This document shows positions 8,847-15,768 of a DNA stretch of 64,000 nucleotides, piece after piece. Numbering within the stretch: the stretch's first letter is position 1; each line of letters starts with the position of its first letter. The notes beneath the pieces were generated by a model. That model was given only the letters and a program-made list of their open reading frames with translations, searched no databases and was not told the origin of the DNA. Source of the DNA: Flavobacteriaceae bacterium UBA4166. Its GTDB lineage: Bacteria > Bacteroidota > Bacteroidia > Flavobacteriales > Flavobacteriaceae. Location of the stretch: assembly GCA_002379985.1 (NCBI GenBank), contig DFVG01000030.1, forward strand, positions 188,129-252,128, given 5' to 3'. Position numbers and translations under genes: made by a program.

Positions 8847-8934
8847 CAGGGTGTAGAGGACTTGGTACTGATGAGGTTGCCACCAGGCCTGAAGGGTTTG
8901 TAGCATTGCTTTTGTAGTTAATCAAGGACTTTAT

Positions 8935-9471
8935 TTGACTTTAGAGACGCTCATCATACAATGTAAAAAAGAGGATGCCAAAGCACAGGAACTGCTCTAT
9001 AAGCGATATTCCAGCATCTTATTTGCAATTTGTTTGAAATACTCTCCCAATTATGAAGAGGCTCAAGACAACTTGCAAGACGCATTCATTACTATTTACA
9101 ATCGTATTGGGCAATACAAAGGCAAAGGTTCTTTTGAAGGATGGATAAAGCGCGTTACGGTCAATACAGTCTTACAAAAATATCGTAAGAAAAAGCTGTA
9201 CGACATTAAAGATGAACAGCAAATTGAACAGGAAGCACCTGTGGAGGTTGCTACCGATTCGGTTCCGTTGGATTTTTTACTGAAGATCATTCAAGAATTG
9301 CCCGATCGTTATCGTCTCGTTTTTAACCTCTATGTGTTGGATGGATATTCACACAAAGAAGTAGGAGAACTGTTAGGAATTAGCGATGGTACGTCTAAAT
9401 CGAATCTGGCACGCGCTCGAAATATCTTAAAAGAAAAGATTGAACAATACGAAAGTGCGAACAGCGCTTGA
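8935..9471 (+). CDS. RNA polymerase sigma factor, ECF (sigma-70 family)
   Basis: 178 aa. Region 2 (L-Y-K-R-Y-S-S-I-L-F-A-I, then A-F-I-T-I-Y-N and G-S-F-E-G-W-I-K-R-V) and region 4 (L-P-D-R-Y-R-L-V-F-N-L-Y and H-K-E-V-G-E-L-L-G-I-S-D-G-T-S-K-S-N-L-A-R-A-R) are complete, with no extra domains. The start is a TTG at 8935-8937 preceded by AAGGA; no ATG occurs nearby in frame. It ends 23 bp before the ATG of a membrane protein whose N-terminus looks like its anti-sigma partner. It may drive envelope-stress genes, and perhaps its own operon via the motif at 8818-8846; neither is proven. Confidence 0.9.
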   Translation: MTLETLIIQCKKEDAKAQELLYKRYSSILFAICLKYSPNYEEAQDNLQDAFITIYNRIGQYKGKGSFEGWIKRVTVNTVLQKYRKKKLYDIKDEQQIEQEAPVEVATDSVPLDFLLKIIQELPDRYRLVFNLYVLDGYSHKEVGELLGISDGTSKSNLARARNILKEKIEQYESANSA

Positions 9472-9494
9472 TACATAGAATCTGCCGAAGCAGC

Positions 9495-11045
9495 ATGAAA
9501 GAAAAGAAAGACATAGATTCCTTATTTCAGGAGCGATTTGAAGGCTACCAAGCCACTCCACCACCGGAGGCTTGGGAACAGATTCAAGCGCAGTTGAAAA
9601 AAGAAAAGGACGATCGCAAGGTAATCCCATTGTGGTTGCGTGTTGCAGGAGTGGCAGCCCTTATTGCCTTGTTGATCACCGTCGGGAATTGGATCTTTAC
9701 ACCTTCTACAGCGCCTTCTAATACGTTCGTGGAAACAGAAACTTCAACGGATACAACTTCTGATAAGCCCACGGATAATACGACTACAACCGAGGTACAA
9801 ATAGTTTCTGAAGACGTTGAAGGTGGCGAAAACACTTCAAACAGCAGTCGAGAAACGACTTCCAAAACTGTTTCGGAAAGCGATACAAAAACATCCATTG
9901 CTTCCGAAGAAACCAATGTTGCAAAAGATGCCAACAACAATACTTCCACACAGGTTCTTGGGGAAAAAAATATGCAGCAGCGCGCTTCCGAAAAGGTCAT
10001 TTCATATGATGCCAATAAAAATGTAACGAAAGGTGTGATCGCTTCGGAAATACCCAATTCTTCAGAAAATACTTCCGAAGAAACGACTACGAACACTTCT
10101 GAAGAAACAATAAAGAACACTGAAAAATCCAATAAGATCATTGAAGGCCCTGTCAACGCTTCCGAAACGGGTATCGCTTCCGAAGGAGTTGAAGAAATCA
10201 CAAAGGAAAAAGACGTATCTGAAGAAAACACGCCTTCTAACAAAAAATCACTGTTGGAAGAAATAGATAAGCAAAAAGAGACGCAAGAGGCTCTTGCCAA
10301 TACCAATGAAAAAACAGATCGCTCTTGGGAAGTAACTCCAAATGTAGGCCCTGTTTACTACAGTAGCTTGGGAGATGGTTCTTCCATAGATCCTTCTTTT
10401 GCTGACAACCAACAATCCGGCGATGTGAATGTAAGCTATGGTATTCAAGTGAGCTACAACCTGAATGACCGCTGGAGTATTCGTTCTGGATTGAACAATG
10501 TAAATCTAGGCTATACTACACAAGGGGTAGAAATTGCTTCTGGCCCTGTTTCCAGTGCGCTAAAAACCATTGATTACGGAAATCAAAGTACAGTTTTAAC
10601 CGTGTTAGATCAAGGAACCTTGAGCAACTCCCCACCAGCACCGGGTAGTGGTCTTGATAATATTACGCCTAAAAATACAGGAGGAAATGCTGAAATTCAG
10701 CAGCGCTTATCCTACTTTGAAGTTCCACTAGAGCTCAAATATGCTTTACTGAACAGACGCATCGGCATCAATATGATTGGTGGTGTGAGCACCCTCTTCT
10801 TAGGAAATAATGAAGTAACGGTTCAAGACGGCGGATTTAGAAGCACACTGGGAGAAGCAAACAACCTTAACAATGTAAGTTTTAGTACAAATGTCGGGTT
10901 TGGACTCGATTACAAATTTAGTAAACGCTTAAAGTTTAATATAGAACCTATGTTTAAATATCAACTCAATCCGTATACAGATTCGTCTGTTGGTTTCAGA
11001 CCCTACTATTTCGGCGTTTATAGTGGATTGAGCTTTAAGTTTTAG
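9495..11045 (+). CDS. Putative anti-sigma factor with outer-membrane beta-barrel domain
   Basis: 516 aa from the ATG at 9495 (a TTG at 9468 in the sigma-gene stop region is rejected). Residues 1-42 form a short charged cytosolic segment (D-S-L-F-Q-E-R-F-E-G-Y...P-P-E-A-W-E-Q-I) typical of proteins following ECF sigma genes in Bacteroidota. Residues ~45-67 are one membrane helix. Residues 70-275 are a low-complexity linker rich in Ser, Thr, Glu and Asn with recurring A-S-E-E-like units. Residues 276-516 read as a porin-family beta-barrel ending in aromatic F-K-F. It could physically link the inner membrane to the outer membrane. Many TTCCGAAG words lie in the linker. Confidence 0.7.
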   Translation: MKEKKDIDSLFQERFEGYQATPPPEAWEQIQAQLKKEKDDRKVIPLWLRVAGVAALIALLITVGNWIFTPSTAPSNTFVETETSTDTTSDKPTDNTTTTEVQIVSEDVEGGENTSNSSRETTSKTVSESDTKTSIASEETNVAKDANNNTSTQVLGEKNMQQRASEKVISYDANKNVTKGVIASEIPNSSENTSEETTTNTSEETIKNTEKSNKIIEGPVNASETGIASEGVEEITKEKDVSEENTPSNKKSLLEEIDKQKETQEALANTNEKTDRSWEVTPNVGPVYYSSLGDGSSIDPSFADNQQSGDVNVSYGIQVSYNLNDRWSIRSGLNNVNLGYTTQGVEIASGPVSSALKTIDYGNQSTVLTVLDQGTLSNSPPAPGSGLDNITPKNTGGNAEIQQRLSYFEVPLELKYALLNRRIGINMIGGVSTLFLGNNEVTVQDGGFRSTLGEANNLNNVSFSTNVGFGLDYKFSKRLKFNIEPMFKYQLNPYTDSSVGFRPYYFGVYSGLSFKF

Positions 11046-11099
11046 GTTAGTTTTTTAGTTGGTTAGGTTGGGGTAACCCGCCAAAACAATGATGACAAG

Positions 11100-11131
11100 A
11101 AAGCCGCTCTCCGCCATAGAGTGGCTTTTTT
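11100..11131. terminator. Bidirectional terminator between barrel-protein gene and plsC
   Basis: An 11-bp stem (11100-11110 with 11118-11128, one G-T pair) with a 7-nt loop and a T-run to 11131 serves the rightward transcript. A weaker A-rich left flank could serve the leftward plsC transcript; the hairpin touches the plsC stop. Confidence 0.8.
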
Positions 11132-11876
11132 ATGGCAGCGAAGGTTGTTGTAATTCATTCCAAATGATAGCACGAACGCGCTCTTTAAGTTCACGTTTAT
11201 CTTCCATCGTGCTTTTTTCTGTAGAAACGGCCTGATGTACTACCGCTCGCATCCTACCGGGCCCTCCGTTGAAAAAGCTATACGGAAAGCGTTTTTTGTT
11301 ATCGTGAAAGGTCATAGGAACAATAGGGATCTGATGTTCAATCGCCAAGCGAAAGGCACCGTCCTTAAATTCATCTAATACAATCGACTCATCATCTGGC
11401 ACTCCGCCTTCGGGAAAAATACAAACGCTGAGTCCGCGTTGCAATCTTTTTTGTGACTCTAAAAACACATTGTGTCTGCTTCGGGCATTACCACGATCTA
11501 CTAAGATGCACGTGCGCTTATAGAAGAATCCAAACAACGGAATCTTCGCTAATTCGGCTTTGCCTACAAAAACAAACGGATTATTGGTAACATGAAGCAT
11601 CAACATAATGTCGATCATAGAAGTGTGATTGGCCACGTACATCACACTGCTTCGTTTTGAGATCTTGGCTTCTCGGGATATCTTCGGAAGAAAACCCATC
11701 CCAAACAAAATGATGCGTGCCCAGATCCTTGCGACCCGAAAGAAGAAAGGATACCAAGGGGTTTTTAGAATACTAACAATTAAAAACGGAAATAGTAGCA
11801 AGATAGATACGATCACTAACAAGTAATACCATATCCGGTAGAAAATGATAAAGATAAAATGCAACCCTTTCTTCAC
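11130..11876 (-). CDS. plsC: 1-acyl-sn-glycerol-3-phosphate acyltransferase
   Basis: 248 aa. A strongly hydrophobic N-terminus (~8-35) anchors it in the inner membrane. The acyltransferase motif H84-T-S-M-I-D89 (HX4D) and F-P-E-G-G (154-158) are intact. The enzyme acylates lysophosphatidic acid to phosphatidic acid in phospholipid synthesis; ornithine- or other lipid-linked acyltransferases share these motifs. The start is GTG at 11874-11876; an overlapping ATG two bases upstream is in another frame and stops at once. A TAATTTTG element ends only 4 nt before this GTG (see 11881-11888). Divergent from trpS. Confidence 0.88.
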   Translation of the reverse strand: MKKGLHFIFIIFYRIWYYLLVIVSILLLFPFLIVSILKTPWYPFFFRVARIWARIILFGMGFLPKISREAKISKRSSVMYVANHTSMIDIMLMLHVTNNPFVFVGKAELAKIPLFGFFYKRTCILVDRGNARSRHNVFLESQKRLQRGLSVCIFPEGGVPDDESIVLDEFKDGAFRLAIEHQIPIVPMTFHDNKKRFPYSFFNGGPGRMRAVVHQAVSTEKSTMEDKRELKERVRAIIWNELQQPSLP

Positions 11877-11880
11877 ATCC

Positions 11881-11888
11881 CAAAATTA
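11881..11888 (-). promoter_or_regulatory. -7 element (TAATTTTG) upstream of plsC
   Basis: The element matches TAnnTTTG on the minus strand and ends 4 nt before the GTG of plsC, so the transcript would be leaderless or nearly so. No TTG sits at the right distance, which lowers confidence. Confidence 0.4.
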
Positions 11889-11921
11889 CTATTTTGAATT
11901 TTACCGATACATTAAAAAAAG

Positions 11922-11929
11922 TACCTTTG
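11922..11929 (+). promoter_or_regulatory. -7 element (TACCTTTG) for trpS
   Basis: TACCTTTG matches the consensus; a TTG at 11894-11896 is 25 nt upstream, slightly beyond the usual spacer. Predicted transcription start is near 11936, 19 nt before the ATG. Confidence 0.55.
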
Positions 11930-11954
11930 CGTTCATCTCAATGAAAATCCTATC

Positions 11955-12926
11955 ATGGCGAGAATTTTAACAGGCATACAAAGCACGGGAACCCCCCATT
12001 TGGGAAATATTTTGGGCGCTATTTTGCCCGCTATCGACATGGCGAATGACCCCAACAATGAGTCTTTTTTGTTTATTGCCGATATGCACTCCCTCACGCA
12101 GATCAAAGATGGAGAAACGCTTCGGAACAACACTTACAGCACCGCCGCCGCTTGGCTGGCCTTTGGATTAGACATTGAAAAAACCGTTTTCTATCGCCAA
12201 AGCGATGTGCCTCAAGTGACCGAATTGTCTTGGTATTTGAGTTGCTTTTTTCCGTATCAACGACTTACGCTCGCTCATTCTTTCAAGGATAAAGCAGATC
12301 GTCTTTCAGACGTCAATGCCGGGCTTTTTACGTACCCGATGCTTATGGCGGCAGATATTTTATTGTATGATGCTGAAGTGGTCCCTGTTGGAAAAGACCA
12401 ATTACAGCATTTAGAAATGACGCGGGATGTTGCAGAACGTATTCACGCCAAACTTGACAAAGAGATCTTCGTGCTTCCGGAAGCCAAAGTGCAAAAGGAA
12501 ACAGAACTGATTCCCGGAACCGACGGTGCGAAGATGAGCAAGAGCAAGAACAATATCATCAATATCTTTCTTCCGGAAAAACAACTTCGGAAGCAGATCA
12601 TGAGCATTCAAACCGATAGTACTCCGCTGGAAGAACCAAAAGATCCCGATACCTGTAATGTGTTTAATCTTTATAAGCTGTTGGCGTCTCAAGAAGCGAT
12701 CAACACTATGCGAAAAAAGTATACCGAAGGTGGGTACGGGTACGGGCATGCCAAACAAGCACTGTTTGAGTTAATGCTCACAACATTTGAAACGGCTAGC
12801 GAGAAGTACACCTACTACATGAATAATCTGGACGCCATTGATGAAGCTTTGCAACAAGGCGCTTCTAAAGCGAAAATAGTTGCGAATGATGTCTTAGCAC
12901 GAACGCGTACGCACATGGGATATTAA
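11955..12926 (+). CDS. trpS: Tryptophanyl-tRNA synthetase
   Basis: 323 aa, the normal size of bacterial TrpRS. The class I HIGH-type motif is P-H-L-G-N at residues 14-18 and the KMSKS motif is K-M-S-K-S at 193-197. It charges tRNA-Trp in the cytoplasm. The N-terminus M-A-R-I-L-T-G-I-Q-S-T-G fixes the start. I see no leader peptide with tandem Trp codons or T-box in the short upstream gap. It converges with dprA, and their ends overlap by 4 bp. Confidence 0.97.
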   Translation: MARILTGIQSTGTPHLGNILGAILPAIDMANDPNNESFLFIADMHSLTQIKDGETLRNNTYSTAAAWLAFGLDIEKTVFYRQSDVPQVTELSWYLSCFFPYQRLTLAHSFKDKADRLSDVNAGLFTYPMLMAADILLYDAEVVPVGKDQLQHLEMTRDVAERIHAKLDKEIFVLPEAKVQKETELIPGTDGAKMSKSKNNIINIFLPEKQLRKQIMSIQTDSTPLEEPKDPDTCNVFNLYKLLASQEAINTMRKKYTEGGYGYGHAKQALFELMLTTFETASEKYTYYMNNLDAIDEALQQGASKAKIVANDVLARTRTHMGY

Positions 12927-14029
12927 CTTGCCTGAAACCATTTTCCGGGCAAGGGTTGAATCTTCCCTTTTAATTCTAGTTGTAACAAAAGCGCCGCCAC
13001 TTTCGAAGTGGGCATCTGACAACCAAAAGCAATCGCGTCTAGCTGTGATTTGCCGGAATGGTGTAAGAATTCCCATACATTCTTTTCGTGTTCATCCAAG
13101 GAATTGAAAATCGAGGTTTGCATGTTTTGAACCGCAGGGGTTTTAACGTCCCACCCTAAAACATAGGGAATATCAGCAGGGGTGGTAAGCAAATGCGCTC
13201 GCTGACTCTTAATGAGTTGATGGCAGCCGGCGCTTTGTGCATCGGTAACGCGGCCCGGAACGGCAAATAGTTCTCTTCCGTACGAATGTGCAATATCTGC
13301 TGTCACTAGACTGCCTCCCTTTTCAGCGGACTCGATCACAATCGTTGCCTCACTAATGCCTGCAATGATACGGTTGCGGCGTAAAAAATTGGTTCGCTCA
13401 AAGGGATTATCACTCCAAAACTCAGTTAAAAACCCACCGTGCTCACACATCGATCGTACATACTTTTGATGGGTTTTAGGGTATAGTTGCTGAAAGCCAT
13501 GGGCGAGACAAGCAATCGTTTGAAGCCCATATTTCATTGCGGCGCGATGTGCAATGATGTCAATTCCGTAAGCGAATCCCGAAATAATGATAGGTTGCAA
13601 CGGACTCAATGCTTCGATTAACGCTTCACAGAATTGTTTGCCGTGTGGGGTAGCGCGTCTTGTTCCCACGATGCTAAGGATGCGTTGTGTGTTCCATTGG
13701 ACGGTTCCTTTTGAAAATAGCAGAATAGGACCATCGACACAATGCCTCAAATTTTCCGGATAATGAGCATCCAAAAAGTAGGTCGCAGTGATTCCATGTT
13801 GTTGCATGTAGCCTATTTCTCGCTCTGCTGCCAATAATATTTTGGGGTCGTAGAGTCCTTTTAGGCGATAGGGACCAATGCCGTCAATTTTCAACAATTG
13901 CCCTTTTTGGGTTTTAAAAATCGCTTCGGAAGATCCAAGATGTCGCAATAATTTCTTGGCTGAGGTGTCTCCAAGATTTGGAACTCGTTGTAGCGCAAGG
14001 GCGTACAGGAGTTCAGTTTCAGAAAGCAT
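12923..14029 (-). CDS. dprA: DNA-processing protein DprA
   Basis: 368 aa. An N-terminal helical/HhH-like part (G-D-T-S-A-K-K-L-L, D-G-I-G-P-Y) precedes the DprA Rossmann domain (I-V-G-T-R-R-A-T, S-G-F-A-Y-G-I-D-I-I-A-H, F-L-R-R-N-R-I-I-A-G-I-S, G-G-S-L-V-T-A-D-I-A). The C-terminus is a winged-helix-type segment (K-S-Q-L-D-A-I-A). DprA binds incoming single-stranded DNA and loads RecA during natural transformation. I use the ATG at 14029: a TTG at 14059 lies inside the candidate -7 promoter element, so it cannot be the start if that promoter is used. No other competence gene is in the window. Confidence 0.95.
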   Translation of the reverse strand: MLSETELLYALALQRVPNLGDTSAKKLLRHLGSSEAIFKTQKGQLLKIDGIGPYRLKGLYDPKILLAAEREIGYMQQHGITATYFLDAHYPENLRHCVDGPILLFSKGTVQWNTQRILSIVGTRRATPHGKQFCEALIEALSPLQPIIISGFAYGIDIIAHRAAMKYGLQTIACLAHGFQQLYPKTHQKYVRSMCEHGGFLTEFWSDNPFERTNFLRRNRIIAGISEATIVIESAEKGGSLVTADIAHSYGRELFAVPGRVTDAQSAGCHQLIKSQRAHLLTTPADIPYVLGWDVKTPAVQNMQTSIFNSLDEHEKNVWEFLHHSGKSQLDAIAFGCQMPTSKVAALLLQLELKGKIQPLPGKWFQAS

Positions 14030-14056
14030 ATAACTAAAATGCTGCAGGGGAGTTTT

Positions 14057-14064
14057 CAAAAATA
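14057..14064 (-). promoter_or_regulatory. -7 element (TATTTTTG) for dprA
   Basis: A perfect TAnnTTTG on the minus strand about 27 nt upstream of the ATG at 14029. No properly spaced TTG is seen. Its position argues against the longer TTG-initiated DprA. Confidence 0.5.
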
Positions 14065-14125
14065 ATCATTTTTAGGTTGTTGATAATTATCTTCGGAAGC
14101 CGTGGGCGAACTCTAAAAAAAAAAT

Positions 14126-14133
14126 TATGTTTG
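14126..14133 (+). promoter_or_regulatory. -7 element (TATGTTTG) for the HU-CCDC81/SPOR gene
   Basis: This consensus element ends 4 nt before the ATG at 14138, which would give a leaderless message. No TTG lies 17-23 nt upstream. The same gap also holds the dprA element and one intergenic TTCCGAAG word (14091-14098). Confidence 0.4.
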
Positions 14134-14137
14134 TTCT

Positions 14138-15073
14138 ATGCAGTTGGCGACCTACATCAAAGACCTTTTATATCGATATGAATGTGTGATCATTCCGGGA
14201 TTCGGGGCGTTCTTAACGCAGCACCAATCAGCACATATCGATGCGGCCAGCCAAACCTTCTATCCACCTTCTAAGACCCTTTCGTTTAACCGACAACTCC
14301 AAACCAATGATGGATTGTTGGCACACTATGTTGCTTCTGTAGAGGGAATCAGCTACGAAACGGCTTTGGCTACCATCAGAAACTTTACCGGGTCTTTGTC
14401 ATTGCGTCTTTCCGAAGGCGAAACGGTACCGTTGGAAAATATTGGAAGTTTTGTGCTAAACGCTGAGCGGAAAGTACAGTTTGAACCCGATCACCAACAG
14501 AATTTTAATACCGCTTCTTTTGGATTGTCTACGGTTGTGGCCACAGAAATTCAACGAGAACTAGCAGCAAGCACTTCCGAAGAAACCCCCGTACGAACAC
14601 TCTCAAAAGAACAACCCACAACGACGGCTCCCTATATTAAATACGCCGCAGTTGGACTTATCGCAGTTCTCTTAAGTGGTTGGGGCGGCTTGAAATGGTA
14701 TGAAAAGGATGTTCAGGAACACAATTTCGCAGAAAAACAACGAGCCGATTCACTTCTTGAAAATGACATTCAAGAAGCTACCTTTCTCGTAACTCCTGCC
14801 CTACCAACATTAAATGTAGCGGTTCGAAAAAATACCGGAAAATACCACATTATTGCAGGCGCCTTCCGAATTCAAGAAAATGCCGAGAAAAAGGTAGAGC
14901 AGCTAATTTCCGAAGGATATTCAGCGCGACAGATTGGTCAAAACAAATACGGACTACATCAGGTTGTATATGCCAGTTACGAAGATCGCCTTGAAGCACT
15001 TCGTTCGCTGAGAGACATCAAGCGCAGTCAGAATAAAGACGCTTGGTTATTGGTACAGGAGCTTTCCAAATAG
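14138..15073 (+). CDS. HU-CCDC81 and SPOR domain membrane protein
   Basis: 311 aa. Residues 1-~130 match the paired bacterial HU-CCDC81 domains (Y-E-C-V-I-I-P-G-F-G-A-F, then L-E-N-I-G-S-F-V-L-N), related to HU DNA-binding proteins. One membrane helix spans ~166-184. A SPOR domain covers ~233-310 (K-Y-H-I-I-A-G-A-F). SPOR domains bind denuded peptidoglycan at division sites. The topology puts a HU-like fold in the cytoplasm and a septal-wall sensor in the periplasm. It is conserved in Bacteroidota, but I know of no firmly assigned role; a link between chromosome and division wall is inference. Confidence 0.85.
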   Translation: MQLATYIKDLLYRYECVIIPGFGAFLTQHQSAHIDAASQTFYPPSKTLSFNRQLQTNDGLLAHYVASVEGISYETALATIRNFTGSLSLRLSEGETVPLENIGSFVLNAERKVQFEPDHQQNFNTASFGLSTVVATEIQRELAASTSEETPVRTLSKEQPTTTAPYIKYAAVGLIAVLLSGWGGLKWYEKDVQEHNFAEKQRADSLLENDIQEATFLVTPALPTLNVAVRKNTGKYHIIAGAFRIQENAEKKVEQLISEGYSARQIGQNKYGLHQVVYASYEDRLEALRSLRDIKRSQNKDAWLLVQELSK

Positions 15074-15112
15074 TTCGTTTCAATAAATCATAATCACTCC
15101 GTTGGAATTGGG

Positions 15113-15120
15113 TATCTTTG
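15113..15120 (+). promoter_or_regulatory. -7 element (TATCTTTG) for the thioesterase gene
   Basis: A perfect TAnnTTTG 16 nt before the ATG at 15137. No well-spaced TTG is visible, so it is a partial promoter match. Confidence 0.5.
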
Positions 15121-15136
15121 CCAAAAATTTCATTTC

Positions 15137-15646
15137 ATGGAAAATAAAACGGCAAAGGAGTCGCGTACTGTTATCACTGATCTTGTTCTTCCCAGTGAAA
15201 CCAACCCCATTGGCAACATGTTTGGAGGCGAATTGCTGGCGCGTATGGACCGTGCTGCGAGCATTGCTGCGAGAAGACATAGCCGGCGTATTGTGGTGAC
15301 GGCTTCAGTAAATCACGTAGCGTTTAATAAAATGATCCCGTTGGGGAGCGTTGTCACCGTAGAAGCACAAGTTTCACGTGCTTTTAAAAGTTCTATGGAA
15401 GTATATATGGATGTGTGGATCGAGGATCGAGAGAGCGGTCTTCGAAGTAAAGCCAATGAAGCAATCTACACCTTTGTTGCCGTAGATGAAATGGGGAGTC
15501 CCGTGCCGGTACCGGCTGTTATCGCTGAGACTGATACTGAAAAAGAACGCTATGACGCGGCACTACGAAGACGCCAATTGAGTCTTGTTTTAGCAGGAAA
15601 AATGAAACCTCAAGAAGCTAGCGAATTGAAAGCCTTGTTTTCTTAG
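15137..15646 (+). CDS. Acyl-CoA thioesterase, hotdog fold (YciA/BACH type)
   Basis: 169 aa with one hotdog domain. Typical motifs are L-P-S-E-T-N-P-I-G-N-M-F-G-G-E-L-L-A-R-M-D, which holds the catalytic Asn/Gly-Gly region, and V-N-H-V-A-F. It hydrolyses acyl-CoA to free acid and CoA in the cytoplasm; chain-length preference cannot be read from sequence. The C-terminal ~30 residues are charged and helical. It stands alone, with its own -7 element, between the SPOR protein and the T9SS subtilase. Confidence 0.9.
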   Translation: MENKTAKESRTVITDLVLPSETNPIGNMFGGELLARMDRAASIAARRHSRRIVVTASVNHVAFNKMIPLGSVVTVEAQVSRAFKSSMEVYMDVWIEDRESGLRSKANEAIYTFVAVDEMGSPVPVPAVIAETDTEKERYDAALRRRQLSLVLAGKMKPQEASELKALFS

Positions 15647-15689
15647 GAGTACTGCTCTTGTCTAATATCGAGCATTTTAACGATATTTC

Positions 15690-15721
15690 TTGCCTTTTTT
15701 CTGATGCATCACTTATATTTG
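15690..15721 (+). promoter_or_regulatory. Promoter for the T9SS subtilase
   Basis: TTG (15690-15692), a 21-nt spacer and TATATTTG (15714-15721) match the Bacteroidota consensus completely. The predicted leader to the ATG at 15769 is ~42 nt. Confidence 0.7.
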
Positions 15722-15768
15722 AAAGCATTTAGAAAATTTTAACCTTTTTCCATAAACCTTCATTTACT

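Noticed and set aside
8868..8893. CTGATGAG...GAAG resembling a hammerhead-ribozyme core after recA
   Set aside because: The sequence between the two conserved boxes does not form a clean stem II and the GAAA box is imperfect; likely chance.
9584..10306. 240-aa antisense frame over the anti-sigma/barrel gene
   Set aside because: It mirrors the Ser/Thr/Glu-rich linker of the sense gene; no ribosome site or family match. A shadow frame.
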